From Straminergon stramineum (Eukaryota > Streptophyta > Bryopsida > Hypnales > Calliergonaceae): a DNA stretch of 64,000 bases. The stretch covers positions 19,346,501-19,410,500 of the forward strand of contig OY987269.1 in NCBI GenBank assembly GCA_963920665.1, read 5' to 3'. Within the stretch, counting starts at the first letter, position 1, and each line of letters starts with the position of its first letter. This document shows, piece by piece, positions 9,866 through 26,042 of the stretch. The notes beneath the pieces are model-generated. The model had not been told where the DNA came from. It was given only the letters and a program-made list of their open reading frames with translations, and did no database searches. The position numbers were made by a program, and so were the translations under genes.

Positions 9866-12583
9866 TTAGTTGCTAACATTTGGGTCTTTCTCAGCACCAC
9901 TTGGCTCGCCATGCTTGTAGGTGGATGACTCTCCAACCCCAAGCTTGCACTTGGCATGAGTGCATGAAGCTCGTTCATCTGCATTCAAAATTGATTCTAA
10001 GACGTTGGAGTCCTTCAAAGCTTGGAGGGTCCTTGTTGTTTGCAGAGAGTGTTGTTCCAACAAATAGTCGAGTGCTTGACTTTGGTATTAAGGCCCGTAC
10101 ATAGAGTCAAAGTATGCCATAGTAGTCAAATCTTCTAGAGAGGCATTTTCATCTTGGTTGGTCACCCTCCATCCTTTTGAATTCCAGCAGTGGTGTTCTG
10201 GATGAGGGCTCCACTTCAAGGCTTCAGAGCTCTTATCAAAATATCCTCCAAGGCATTGGAAAAAAAATGCCCTCCTCCCTTGATTATGTGGGCCTGTTCC
10301 CATGAGTCTAGGTGCAACTTGCACAATTTTTGTTGGGTCAGTTTCCCAATTCAATTGGGAGTTAGTAGGTCCCCTTTCTTGATCATGTTGCCCTTCTCGC
10401 CAACCCCAAAGTAAGTCATGGCCCCAAAATCTTGTCTCCACTGTTGTGTCACTGTTGTGTTCCCAAGAAGGTGGCATGTATGTTATCAGGTTGAATATGG
10501 CATATAGACAATCATAGAATGGTGCTGAACAAATCACACAATGTCGTCTAATGAAACATTGCGTAATAAGACATTGTGGATGGTACACACGTGCACAAGA
10601 TCCAAGTGCCCACCATCCTTCGGAGCCGAATTGTTCAAGACAAATGGGACATTTTGTATGGTCCAAGACAAAAGGTGCAGGCTTTGGCTACAGTAGCTGT
10701 CATTGCTTCTCTTCGATGTGGCAAGACATTTGATTTTTGTAGTCCCAACCAACATTTGCCCGATTGATTAGATCCTTCTCAAGCATGTTCAACATGGGCA
10801 TGTTGTCGGGAAACATATCCTCCAACAATGCCCGCAAAGTGAATCCATTCTCATACTTAGGGGCATTTGCAACAAAGTTCTTCGAAACTTTGTCCAACTC
10901 TTGGATGACTTGTTGTGATCTGTCCACGAAAAGAATGCATGCCACCTTCCAATGATAGTATGTGGCTGCTAGTTGGGCCAAACATGCTCGAAGCGTATTG
11001 TTTTCTTCTTGAAGGCCCAATTTCTTTGTTGACATAACAGGAAGTGGAATTGTAGGAAATGAAAGTGAATCTTGAGTCTCTTGGACATCAGTCATGTCAA
11101 TGGTAGCAATCTCAGTGATGGTAGGAAGAATTGAAGTTGGAATCACTGTAGAACACTTCATACACTTAGAAAGAGGAGAGTAATGGATGAGATTGCTAGT
11201 GACGTCTCCTACCACCTTGTCCAAATGATGTGGATCATGCTTCATAAACCCGTCATCCATGTCTGACAAAGTAAACGTCTCATGATCTTTTTCTCGAAGG
11301 CATTGTAGTTCTTTAGATTGTTGTGAAATGAGTGCATTCTTGTGTTCCAAATCAAATTGTAGTTTCCTCACATCCGATTGCAGTGAAGCAATCATGGCAT
11401 CTTTAGACTTCAAGAGGTTGAGAGCCTTGGCCAAAGTCATAGTGTTGTTGCTATGACATACTTGAGATTGAGGAATGGGAGCATGGACACCTCTTTCTTC
11501 TATCAGCATGTCATCATTCAAGCCGAAGTTGAAGATGTTGTTGGCATTTTGTAGTGGCAAAGGGGAGGTTGAAATTGTCATTGAGGCTGATGCATGTCTA
11601 ATTTGAGTGGTCGAGCGTCGAACCTTCTTGGGATGTCTTACTCTCCATCCTCGTGTTGATGATCCTCCTCTAATATATGGAACTCGAACTTCCACAAGGG
11701 CAGGGGTGATAGTTTGTTCCTTTGCTTGTACTATCCTTAGAGCTCGCGTACCATCAAAATTGTTGTCTTCTTTAGAGTCCTCTATGTCAACTTCAATAGT
11801 TTCTTTATTTCGTGGATCACTTCGAATAGGTCCAAGTCCCCCCTCTAGGAATTTCAATACACCTTTTGGTATTACTCCAATGTCTAGACGTTGTACATAT
11901 AGACTTTCCTTGATCATGGACCAATTAACTTCTTTGCTCAGGGCTACCTCTATATATGCTCCTCTGACAATGAAGAGAGGGACCTCATTCCTCTCTACAA
12001 AAGGGGGTTTGTAGAGGACTTGCCACAATTCCACACACCTATGAACGAAAGTTGGACTTTCACAATACTTGAGGTTTGCCTTGTTGGTGTGCTGGTTGTA
12101 ATGATGGCGCCATGTTGGAAACAACTTCCCAATATGACACCATTCAATGTAATCTTCACATATTTGCATTGTCCATGGCTCAACTTCTTCATTCCAGCCT
12201 TTAATAGCGAGGTGGTCCAAACTTTTTAACACATGCCATCGCTTTCAATGAATGGTGCCCCTGCACTTCCTGTTCTTGTCTTTGACAAACTTCCTGAGTT
12301 CACCAAGCATATGTGTAGCGTGTGGAACAGGAAGGGGCACATTATTGTTGCCTCCATTGGCCATTGGATTTGTTGGTGTCGAGAACATGTCCACAAAAGC
12401 ATGGATGAATTTGGAAGAAAATAAATATTCAATCCAAGGTTAATGCATGTAGCCAATGAAGGATGCTAGACCAAAAGCCTCAATGGAGAATGAAGGTACC
12501 AGAACCGCATGGGTGACTAGATTTATAGGTGGGGCGAGTACAAGTGCCTTGGGTTCGACAAGTGGGTGATAATGGGATGACTA
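9866..12583 (-). pseudogene. Decayed coiled-coil/RING ORF, copy 2 (longer)
   Basis: On the minus strand one frame spans about 2.7 kb, with stops at 12581-12583 (TAG, upstream limit), 12440 (TAA), 12245 (TGA), 10700 (TGA), 10688 (TAG), 10088 (TAA) and a final stop at 9866. No frameshift is needed. The 510 codons between 12232 and 10703 are fully open. In order: a Trp-rich N-terminal region; a Ser/Thr-rich linker; a coiled coil near 11460-11280 (LLKSKDAMIASLQSDVRKL); a second helical region; then a RING-like domain near 10650-10530 (CPIC, GSC, YHPQC, CVIC); an MPP-x-WEHN motif like that of copy 1; and a tail ending near 9866. RING domains usually bind E2 enzymes, so a ubiquitin-ligase origin is an inference. 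The long open stretch leaves room for a shorter expressed protein. Confidence 0.6.
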
Positions 12584-12599
12584 CGTGTACAACAACCAC

Positions 12600-12920
12600 G
12601 GCTTCAAGAGGGGCATGTGGAGATTTTAAGAGGCGACCGCAAGTCTTCATGTGGTGACCTCGGGTGCACCAAAGGGGACCATTGATGATGTAGGACGTAT
12701 AGGGCGACCTCAGGTTAGAAATTGCAACTACATGTCTGTTAGGGCGATTGTGTGTCTATTGGGTGAGATTGTAGGTGTATCAAGGGCGACTGCGTGTCTC
12801 CTAGCAACGACCTCGAGTGTAGTCAAAATGATTGTATGTCTCCTAGGGGCGACTTCAGGTGTACCCAGGGCGATTGTAGCTTTGTCGGAGCGACCACGGG
12901 TCAATCCTTTCCAATCGCGG
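12600..12920. repeat. Degenerate short tandem repeats, GCGACCTC/GCGATTG type
   Basis: Words such as GGGCGAC, CTTCAGGTGTA, TGTGTCTCCTAG and GCGATTGTG recur at roughly 20- and 40-bp spacing. The array is too degenerate to give one consensus unit. Open frames here reflect the periodicity rather than a gene. Confidence 0.5.
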
Positions 12921-13275
12921 TCGCTCTAAATTTGAAATTGCTAAAACTGCACTTGCCCCCCATACGAGGTTGCCCCTAGATGCGGTCACTATAATGCGGT
13001 TGCCTACTAGCGTGTTCTCCATTCCAAGGTCGCCCCTAGACATGGTCGCCTTAAACCCAAAGTGGCCCTTCCACGCTATACCCGCACACGCCATTTTATG
13101 TGCCACACGGACGCCACATGGCATCCACATGGCCTAGGTAAAAGGGGGTTAATTGTTTTGGAAGTCAAAGATAAATTTGACTCTATTGGACATCTCGGGG
13201 GCTCTACTAGATGCCGTGTGACGTCTGGTTGTTGCGATGTCGCGGTGTCTGAGTAGAAAACCTTGGTCCATAATA

Positions 13276-13488
13276 TTGGTAGAACCTTTCTCAGTTCAAC
13301 TTCCTTTAGAATATACTATGCATTAAGAGAGTTTGTAGACAATCTGTGGCCCATGCCCATGATTCGAGATGAAAAGACAAGGGGTGCATGATTCAAAATG
13401 AAATGACAAGTGACCCTATGGGTTCTTTGAATGCATAAACCACACTAACTGCATAATCACCATGCACTAAAGGAGGTTCTACATGTAC
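13276..13488. mobile_element. Short TIR element, family E, copy 1
   Basis: The left end contains GGTAGAACC and the right end GGTTCTACATGTA, a pair of short inverted repeats. Internal sequence (TGCATTAAGAGAGTTTGTA, GGCCCATGCCCATGATTC, then GACAAG) is the reverse complement of part of 45842-45920, which places it in the same family. It has no coding capacity. Target duplication not resolved. Confidence 0.55.
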
Positions 13489-15848
13489 TCTGTTTTAAGT
13501 CCGAGCAATTAGCTCCTTTACTCCATGGCACGGATGCTCCCATCTCAAAGGATCTAGATCATCCCTCTCAAGTATGGAGGGTCTTACCACACAAGCATTT
13601 GGCCACTTAAGAGGATCTAATTCAAGTAGAACTATAGTTTGATTCCAAAGAATGTTGTGCTCTCTAGGGCTACCTAAGATAAACTTCAGTAATTCACCAC
13701 GATTTGGATAGGGGTCATTCTTCTTAGGGTTGTCCACACCAACAATATAGAGGAACTCTTCAAAGTACTCCATGGAAGAAGACGTTGCAAAAGTGTTGTG
13801 GCAACATGAAACTTTAATGTTTTTGGTTTACCTAGTAAAACTAACCAGAAACCCTGAAGTAGGTATCTGGATCTAGCTAAGGAACCATTGGGAGATAAAA
13901 TAGAGAAGGAAAATGAGATAGTGGAGGGATTTACTCGAATCCGGTTCCTAACCCTCATGAGGGGGAACGGAATCGGAACTTGAATGAGATCTGCGAGGAA
14001 ATGGAGCCGGGAGCAGATAGTGCCACCATTGGATTTCGGGTAGGCACTTAGTGTGTAAATAATAGGAATGTTAGGAACAGACTCAGATCTTGTTCCGATC
14101 CAGTTAGGAATAGGTAGGACCGAAAAGTCCGGCCCAAGTTGCGACGGAACTTTTGTAGGCTTTTCCACCCACTTGTAATTTTTGATTGTATTTAAGTCAG
14201 TCCCTACAAAGGGTACTATGGTGTTTTCTCTTTGCAAATTCCTTGTACCTTTGTATGCGCTCTTGTGTTGTGTTTATCTCCTAAGCTTGGCATAGTTGCA
14301 TGGCATGGAGTTAGGAAGGTGTAGGACTGATTTGTGAATTGATTTCTCCCTTTGGTGTGTAAGTTTCCGATCCTTATTGTATGAGAGCAGGTTGTGGAAG
14401 TGTTGGGAGTGGACTTTAGTGCCTTAGCAGATCTGGAGTTTTGAGTTCCGGGTGAGAAAGTTGTTGTTAGGCTAGGCGAATAGGGAGGGTATCTTTAGTC
14501 GCGCTAGAACTCCTAGGTGGAAAATCCGATTGAGTGTCCAATCTTCTGAGAGGTCTCACCACCTTAGTTGGTAAACAGAATAGCTCTGGTAAGTGTTGGA
14601 ACGGACAAGTACACTTGTAGCCACCTAGCTTCGCACGGGTAGGAACTGGCATCAAGGTCATTGTAGTAAGAAATGATTGTACGGCGAGTCTCTGTGTGAC
14701 TTGTCAACCGGATTACTATCCGAGTTGTTGTGAGAGATCAAATCGGATCCGAGTTAGTTTAAGAGAGGAAGAGATAGGACAATGGGCCTTCAGCCACTAT
14801 AATCCACGGAAGAAGTGGTGGGCCTACCACTCACAAAATCAAGTGGCAACCGCTCTGATGGTCCGACAGAGGCAAAACTAAACCGGAATAGGCGTGAGGA
14901 TATATACGGGCAATCCGGAACGGATTGGTCTAGGGGAAGTACAAGGACTGGAATTGGTACAGTCCTGGGATTGGGTTGAATTGGACCAACCGGCGACTTA
15001 GGGAACTGGAAGGGAATGAATCCGGTCTGATACTATCTAGTGGTTGGTTGTTTTCGGTTATAGATCTAGGACCGGAAGAAAGGGTTTAAGAGGTTAGAAA
15101 GGCTTACTCGCTTAATAAAGTTAAATACTTCACAGAATCTTGTAGGTTCGATCTTTAGAGTCACTTCGTTATGCTCTAGAGTGATCTTTGTGAGTATAAC
15201 AAGGAATTTACTTGCACTGTGCTGAGATAAGCGTTGCCACAGTAAGAACATTCATGGAGGAATACAACCCACAATGAGTATCTTAAACCAATTGTTTAAG
15301 AAAGTCACGAAAACTAGCAAGTATGATGATTCTCCAAGGAAGATCCGACACACCACCTTCCACATATAAAGCACCTATAAGAACAACGAAAATTGCCTTC
15401 TACGTTGACCAAACTCATCAGATAAGCAATTGAGGCGCCAAGGGAAAGCTTCAATCCTTGGGTTAATATTCGTCTAGGCTTGTGGGTTCTGCTTTGACCT
15501 GAAGACCTTTCAATTTGTGCTGTTTGGCAAGGAAGAGCACTATCTGAGGTTTGCAGAAAGGAAGGCCATGTGAACAATGAGAAGTTCCTACTCCAATATT
15601 GGAGACTAGATAATTATGAAAGTACGATGAAAATGAGGTACCAAAATTGTTGGTATGAGAAATGGGTTGTTGAGAATACACCTCTTGTTTGGATGGATGC
15701 ATCTTCTGTAGTATATGCAACTTGGTCCAAGAAAGTTAATCCAAAATCATGGACTATTCCTAGAAAAAGTAGAGAAGCTGTCCTTGCGAATTTGAATAGG
15801 GCAAACAAGGTGGACCCTTGATCGACTATTGTATCCTGGTCTTTACAG
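13489..15848. other. Moderately GC-rich, gene-poor stretch, possibly retroelement debris
   Basis: Several frames of 60-180 codons occur on both strands (for example 14237-13686 minus and 15570-15821 plus), none with a domain I recognise. Base composition is higher in GC than the flanks. It could be old LTR-retrotransposon sequence, but no reverse transcriptase, integrase, primer-binding site or paired LTRs were seen. Confidence 0.3.
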
Positions 15849-16056
15849 CTATTAGGAGATCTCCCAATTCGCTTCTTTATGTGTCATAACTATGGTAGGG
15901 CTATTGAAAGATTTCCTGATGCTTTGTTTTTCTTGGCGGGATAGTGGCACGACTATCGGGTGATCTTCCGATGCTTCGTTTTGTTCAGCATGATATTGGC
16001 ATGGTTATTGGGAGATCTCCTGATGTTTCCTTCTAACCAGCACATAAGTAGCAGCA
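15849..16056. repeat. Four imperfect tandem copies of a 52-bp unit
   Basis: Units begin at 15849, 15901, 15953 and about 16005. Each opens with CTATTGG/CTATCGG-like sequence followed by AGATCTCC/GATTTCC, then GATGCTT-like sequence. The 52-bp spacing is regular. Isolated related words (CGGGAGATTTCC, ATATCTCCCGATG) continue to about 16930 in both orientations, so the array sits in a wider decayed repeat field. Confidence 0.65.
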
Positions 16057-17760
16057 TGCATGTCCAAATATGGTTTCCTATTTTCCAAGGTTTAGGGACC
16101 AACGATTGTTGTGAAATCTTCTACAGTGTGTGAGATGCCTTTACTTTATTCATGAAGACTAGAATGTGCTCTTGTTTTAATTCCTTTAGGACAACCTCCA
16201 AATCCCATTTCATAGTCATAGCACGTGTTGATGCTTCATTGGCTTTGCTATTCAATATTTTCTTGTACTCAATCTCTTAAGCGATTATTAAAATGTTGCA
16301 AGACAATTTCCTTCTTTCTTGCACTATAAATTACTATTTCCAATATTCATTTTTATTCCTTCTATTCCATTTCCAATGACTTGGTCTTGTCATTCTTTGG
16401 AATCTTCTACCTCTCCACTTTCAAATGTTTATGTTTTGAACTACTTTATTAATATCAAATAAGGCAAAGTTTTTACAGTCATTGTTCATGCCCAAAATAC
16501 TTTAGGAGGGCAAAAGATGCATAAGACCAAAATGTTTTGGTATACGAAATGATCATACTAGCCTTACAAGATTTGCACTCCATCGGGAGATTTCCGAGTA
16601 ACTTACTCCCCACCTCCATTCCAAGTGGTAGCAATTACTTCATCATTCAAAGTTTTTGTCTTTCCTAACATGCATGTTCATGTGCTTATGGGGCCTTGCA
16701 CCACCCTCAGCGAAACCTAAACTTCCATGTATCTGGATATCTCCCGATGTATTGCCTAACATGAATCCATCCAAGCCCTATTTACTTCATCATTCATAGT
16801 TAATGTATATTCCGAGATGCACGTTCGCATGCTTCAATTGACCTATCGGGAGCCTTGCAACACACTTACAAAAATTAACTTCATGGTATTTGGAAATCTC
16901 CCATTGTATTGCCTCACACCATGCATCAGGAGATTTGTGCATTTTTTTTAATTTTGGACTTTCAATAGTCCAAAGTAGTTAAATATGGCATACTTATTGT
17001 TTTAAATTAAACAAAACATTCATTTATAAGATTCTTTTAGCGTCTTTGAATTTGGACTTGATATAAAGATTGTAAAGCATAGGAGGAGATGCCTTTTATG
17101 CACAATAAATATACTTGATCTTTGATTATTACAACTTTCCAAGGATAAGATATTAAACCAAAATATATCTTATTACATGAGAGCATAATAATATATCCTC
17201 AATAGATACTATATCCTAATGCAATAATGGTAAGAATAGTGGCAAACCAAAAAAATGCACCCTAATGCAACCTCTATCAAACTCATCACTTTCAAGGGCA
17301 CATTAGGCTCTCTCACAATATTCTTTGGTTTTCTACAAAGTACAACAAGTAAGGTAAGAGTGGTCATAGGGAATCATAACATGAACCACCAACTGTACAA
17401 CTCTTTCAACCAATCATCCATCTTTGTCTTTGATACTAACAACGTGAATAGTATTAGAGTTCTGGGTAATGTGAAAAGGGTTGGGTCAAAGTAGGGAAGA
17501 TCTTGCTTATCACATAAGCATCTATAGGAACACACTCGCGATGTGCCATTGCTAAGTTCTTTCATCAAGCTAGGATTGAAGATGATGCGATACAATTAGA
17601 AACCCTACAACACTCTACATGAGAGTCATATGAAAAAAGGAAATATCAATGTGGAATGGCCACATCATATTTTGAAAGGTCCACATCAGCATAACTGTAA
17701 GATGACATGCGGCACTTTTCTTTTCTTTTTTTAATAGAAAATAGAAAAAGTATGGCCTAA
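16057..17760. other. Gene-free flank upstream of helicase copy 1
   Basis: 16057-16950 carries scattered words of the 52-bp repeat. 16950-17760 is AT-rich with no recognisable gene. Confidence 0.4.
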
Positions 17761-17840
17761 TTTATGCCGCATCTCACCTCTGGTTGCCGAATAACAGTTT
17801 CGACGATACTGTGGGAAAAGGGGTGACCACAGCAAGTCGA

Positions 17841-17880
17841 GATTAGGGTTTCGAGATACGACGCTTTAGCTTTTGCTCGC
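17841..17880 (+). promoter_or_regulatory. Core promoter block of helicase copy 1 with telo-box
   Basis: GATTAGGGTTTCG followed by ACGACGCTTTAGC is conserved, reversed, at 55201-55246 upstream of the second helicase copy, although most of the surrounding promoter has diverged. AGGGTTT is the plant telo-box typical of genes for translation and growth. The transcription start probably lies just downstream. Confidence 0.6.
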
Positions 17881-18554
17881 GCTTCCAGGCTCCGCCGTTG
17901 CCACGGCTCTCTCTTCTCTCTACCTGCAAACCCTGTTTTCTCTCATCCCAACTCGGGACTCCTTAGTTTGCTTCTTCCAGGGATTCTTCAAACTGTCTCG
18001 TTGGAATTCCGGTCTCGGACTTTTAGAGTCCCGCTTCATCTTCTTTCGTGCTTGCCGTTTCAGAGATCGCACCAGCGGGCCATGGGCGCCGCCGACTCTC
18101 GCTCAGGTTCCATACCCCGCTTCCTTGTGCCTTTCGCTGACCTAACTTGACCCCCACGCAGCATCTTTGCCTAAAAAATATCTTTGTGTCTGTGCTCTTT
18201 CTCTTGCTTCTGATCGTTGGTAGTGGTACGAAGTTTCCTGGACAGCTTGAAAAGCTGTTCCCTATTGTGTCTTGGTCGGTGTGATCTTGTGGCGTGCCAC
18301 CGGCTTGGGTATAAATTGAATTCTGCCTTTGGTTTGTTGTTTCCATTTTGTATAGTGACAACTGGACGGAGGTTTAGGTTTAGGAAATCGCTCAAGCAGG
18401 TAGTAGTTGTGTGAAGCTTTTCTTTGCTATCTTCATCTGATATTTTGAATACGATTAGGGTCAGTTGTGGAGTTTTTTGTGGTGATGTAAGATGCGAACT
18501 TGTCATGCTGTGTTAGCGTATTGTGGAAATGCCTTGGCTGCGGAAGATGGATAT

Positions 18555-22327
<3,773 letters not shown>

Positions 22328-23202
22328 ATTTAGGGTGTCAGGAGGTAGGGATGAATGTTGTCATACTTTGGTGTTGCAGTTGTTTACAGCCTCTATAGTA
22401 GTCTGCCCTTCAATGGACTGGCGTGTTCAAATCGACCGTAGATTTCAGCCCAAAATGGACATTTACTGGTCCTTTAATCGTTAGTTCGTTAGTTCATACT
22501 TAATGAATGAATTAAGGATAAAAAGCATGCACATTAAAATCTGTAAGAGAGTGCTTTAACCCCTAATGCAGGCAGGAGCCACAATGTGGTCTCCTGTATT
22601 TGGGATTCTTCATAATATCCTATGTGTATGATCTCTGTAGACCAAATCCCAACTTGGAGTAGGAGTTAAGGTTTGAATATAGATGGTTCATGTATGTGAT
22701 TCAATCTAATTTTAAATGCACTTACAAATGAATATTTTTAATATTATATTGATTTAAATTCAATTTTTGTGGGTGAACTATGCTTTCATGAATAAAAAAT
22801 TTGTGAATACAATTTGACACAAGCATGGTTGCATTTAGGAACATGGTTTGTTGTTTATTGCAAATCTGCATGTTTGTTCTTGGTTTTTTCATCTCTCATT
22901 ATAAACCACATGTGTATGCTTTTTGTCAAATTCATTGTCATAACTAGGTGCCTAGGACAGAAATTTTTGAAAATTCATGAGTAATTCAAAAAGACTTGGA
23001 AAAATACGAAACCACTTGTGCTCTAAACCGCACATATTTTTCTTTCTCTGAAAAATAAACCAAAAATATTTTCGTCCGCAGAAGCCCATGAAAAAAGTGG
23101 ACCAGCTCTTAAATGGTCGCTTTAAGAGCAAACTACCTTAGTAGAGTCTGTAAATCACAAACGGCTTTTTGATTTAGAATTGAAATTTATGTCACACGTT
23201 CT
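22328..23202. other. AT-rich flank with a truncated family D element
   Basis: About 22936-23141 resembles the right part of the family D element at 37533-37949 (AAGCCCATGAAAAAAGTGGACC, ending CTACCTTAG). No gene was recognised in the remainder. Confidence 0.45.
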
Positions 23203-23845
23203 TTAACCTCTAAATGTCCAAGGCCTATTTGGAGCTTCTTGAAATTTGCTCTAAATTGAACAAAAAGTCAACTTTTTCAAAGGTTGTACCAATTTCTTTT
23301 GAATTGTGACCGTGCAAATTCAATCTAAACATGTTAGAGAACACATAGGAAAAGAACACATAACAATATAACTTACAGATAGAAAGATTATAATGTTTGA
23401 TCATGAGGGTGTTAAAACTATAAAAAAATTTCAATTCTCTTTTTGCATGTCAACTCTAAAAAGTAGGTCACTAAAAAAATACGAGGTTATAGGGCTTAGC
23501 ATGCAAACCTCAATCAATTTTTTTTTTTCAAAATCTATTCTACAATTGTCTTAAATGAATTTCTAAAGTGATTTTTCCTTCAAGATCTAGTGTATTTGAG
23601 GCTCATTTTCAAGAGCCCTCAACACTACAGGAAGTCAAGATTGCATTGGGTATCCTTGCACAAAATCTTGAATAGAAAAATCATATTTCTTCATTTTCAA
23701 GATTGGCTTTTTGATCCTAAAACTAGACTTCAAAAAGAGTTCTCCAAAAATATAAATTACTAATAATAGCAATTTGGTTGGGTTTTACTTAACTTCAAAG
23801 TTTTTGAAACACCAGAATTTGGTGCCTCAAGCATTTAGGGGTTAA
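23203..23845. mobile_element. TTAA-bounded short element, family A, copy 1
   Basis: It is bounded by TTAA at both ends and terminal inverted repeats (left TTAACCTCTAAATGTCCAAG, right the complement of TTAACCCCTAAATGCTTGAG). About 643 bp, no coding capacity. A reverse-oriented copy lies at 47605-48249, with extended shared sequence such as CACCAGAATTTGGTGCC, CTCATTTTCAAGAGCCCTC and CTAGTGTATTTGAGG. TTAA targets with termini starting CCC/T are typical of piggyBac-like elements, so a non-autonomous piggyBac-type MITE is the best guess. Confidence 0.7.
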
Positions 23846-25269
23846 GTTAGTTGAGGTCTAAAGTGCAGCCATAAACACAATTATTGTGTTTTCTCTCAAC
23901 CTCTTAAGACCCAAGTAGTTTTTGTACTTTTTTACAAGTTTCAACTATGATTGATAGTGTGCATTGTACATCAAGCTTATTTCTTGATGTGAATTGTACT
24001 TTTGAGCTTCATAGTTCAATATGAACATCACAACATGAAATTCACTTCGATATACTTCTTAGAATGTAGGAAAATGAAATTATAACTGTAACTTGTCGAA
24101 CAAGTGAGAGGTCCATAATAGGCTCATTGGGCTTTGAGGGCTTAATGACTAGTAGCACCCATCTTGCTTAGAATACCATAAGGTAGACCAACCTATTACC
24201 ACCCTAATTCGCAATCTAAGTATATTAGGACCAACTCTAGGACTAAGGGGCACATATTTTTCAGAGGTGTGTGCATGTTTTACAAATCAAACTCAAGTTG
24301 AATTATAATTTTTTGATAGAAATTGTAATTTCTATGAATTTCTAAAGTGGTCTGCCCTAAATTATAAAACCGCCACTAGACTAGAGTCATAAATGTCCTA
24401 TCCTAAACCTATGACCACCATTACATATACCTCTTAGCACTGGAGTATCCACCAATCAAAGGCTAACATGTTATCCAAGTTGGAATTAATGCACTGAAAT
24501 TATCAAAATAGTGAATGGATTTGGATGAGTTTTATGATGGAAATGGGGCCAAAAATAGGATGGCGATTGTAGGAAGCTAGCAGAAATGGGCTAATCTACG
24601 TTATATCTTTTGAGAATTGTTGAAGAACAACAATCTTCCTTGGGATGACCTTTCCACCCATCAATGCTCAAACATGACTAAAATATCATTACACTATAGT
24701 ATTAATTATATGTGATAATTTAATTTATAAAAAATTAAATTTTTTACAATGTTTTACTTTCATATCACTTGAATTATTAGAGAATTGTTTTTCATCAAGT
24801 CTTCTAGTCACCTATAGTCAAGTAGAAGCACTTGAATGACACTTATTTTGGATTTCTTAATATAGAAGGTGCATACATGAAAAAATGATGTGCATGTTTT
24901 AAGAAATGGTTTAGAAAACCAACATAATTAGTTTTGTATTTTTTGATGCTTGTATGAATATTCTACAAATTTTTTAAAAGAACTTCCTAGATGTACTTCC
25001 TATGGACACTACACTAACACCAAAGTAGGCATGGAAACACCCAAAAGCAACACACTCTAAACTTGGATCAAGCATAGGTGATTGACTACTACTTGGAATC
25101 CCACTTGTCTACTTTAGGTCCACTTGCACTTGGATTTAGATTGTTTTTTTAGGTGTTTGTGAACTCATGTTACATCCAAGTGCTTTTACCTTAGAGTGGG
25201 AATTCCAAGTGTGAACTTACAACAAGCATGATTTTGTCAACCAAAATTGAAAAAATTTAGAATTACTAA
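23846..25269. other. AT-rich stretch without a recognised gene
   Basis: No domain-bearing frame on either strand. Confidence 0.45.
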
Positions 25270-25795
25270 GAATTTTTGAATAAAAAGTGAAAAATCCTAT
25301 CAAGTGCAAAATATGCATAAGGAATATCAATTTTTTTCGAAGGTGCATAATATAGTTTAGAATATTGCAGTGCAAGAAATTTAACATGTCATTCTAAGAT
25401 TAGAAAATCAACACTCCATGGTTATAGGCCACAAAATTCAAATTGCAATAATTCAGCTTTTCTGAATTTTCCAAAATTTTAAATTAGAATAGGAACTAAA
25501 CTTGATAAGCTTCATTTTCTTAAGTGGATTCAAACTCAAAAAAGATCATTTCAGATCTAGAGAAAGAGCAAAAACTGCCATACTACACTACATAGTGATC
25601 CATGGGTTTGCCTTTTTATTCTGGGAAAGTCATATAATATCATAAGGAATTAATATCAAACACCTTCCATAGAAATTAGGTTCAAGCAACTCCCCCCAAA
25701 ATTGGATTAAAACCTTTTTTTTTTCCATTCGCGAAGCCTTCCTGATATTATCCAAAGGACACGAAACGTCCTCTCAGGCGTTCCAGGGTTTATGG
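25270..25795. repeat. Dispersed repeat, family F, copy 1
   Basis: Shares order and wording with 31030-31560 in the same orientation: CAAAATTCAAATTGCAATAA, then TTCATTT, then GGATTCAAACTCAAAAAA, then CCAAAGGACAC near the right end. Similarity is moderate, and ends are not defined. Confidence 0.45.
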
Positions 25796-26042
25796 AGGTA
25801 CTATCATTTAAAACTTACGAAACTCTAAGTGGGAACGTACCCTCAGTGCTTTAATCAGAATCAAATATGAAGGAGCATGAGCTTCACAATTAGATCATAT
25901 CGAAGGCATTTACATGGACATTTAATCTACCTGTAAAGTACAAAGCTACTGTAGCTCCCCGTAATCCATGGCATGCCCTTACCTAACAATGAATTAAAAC
26001 ACAGCTCCTCGACATGATGAAACGCTAATTTGCTGCTTTACT

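Noticed and set aside
13686..14237. 183-codon minus-strand frame
   Set aside because: No domain or compositional sign of a protein, and no retroelement motif could be seen in it.
17873..18361. Frames of 60-112 codons in the helicase leader
   Set aside because: They overlap the inferred leader exon and intron, and are not preserved in the second copy.
23622..23636. CACTACAGGAA as a possible second CACTA end
   Set aside because: It lies inside family A and is altered in the other copy; no matching inverted end or 3-bp duplication was found.
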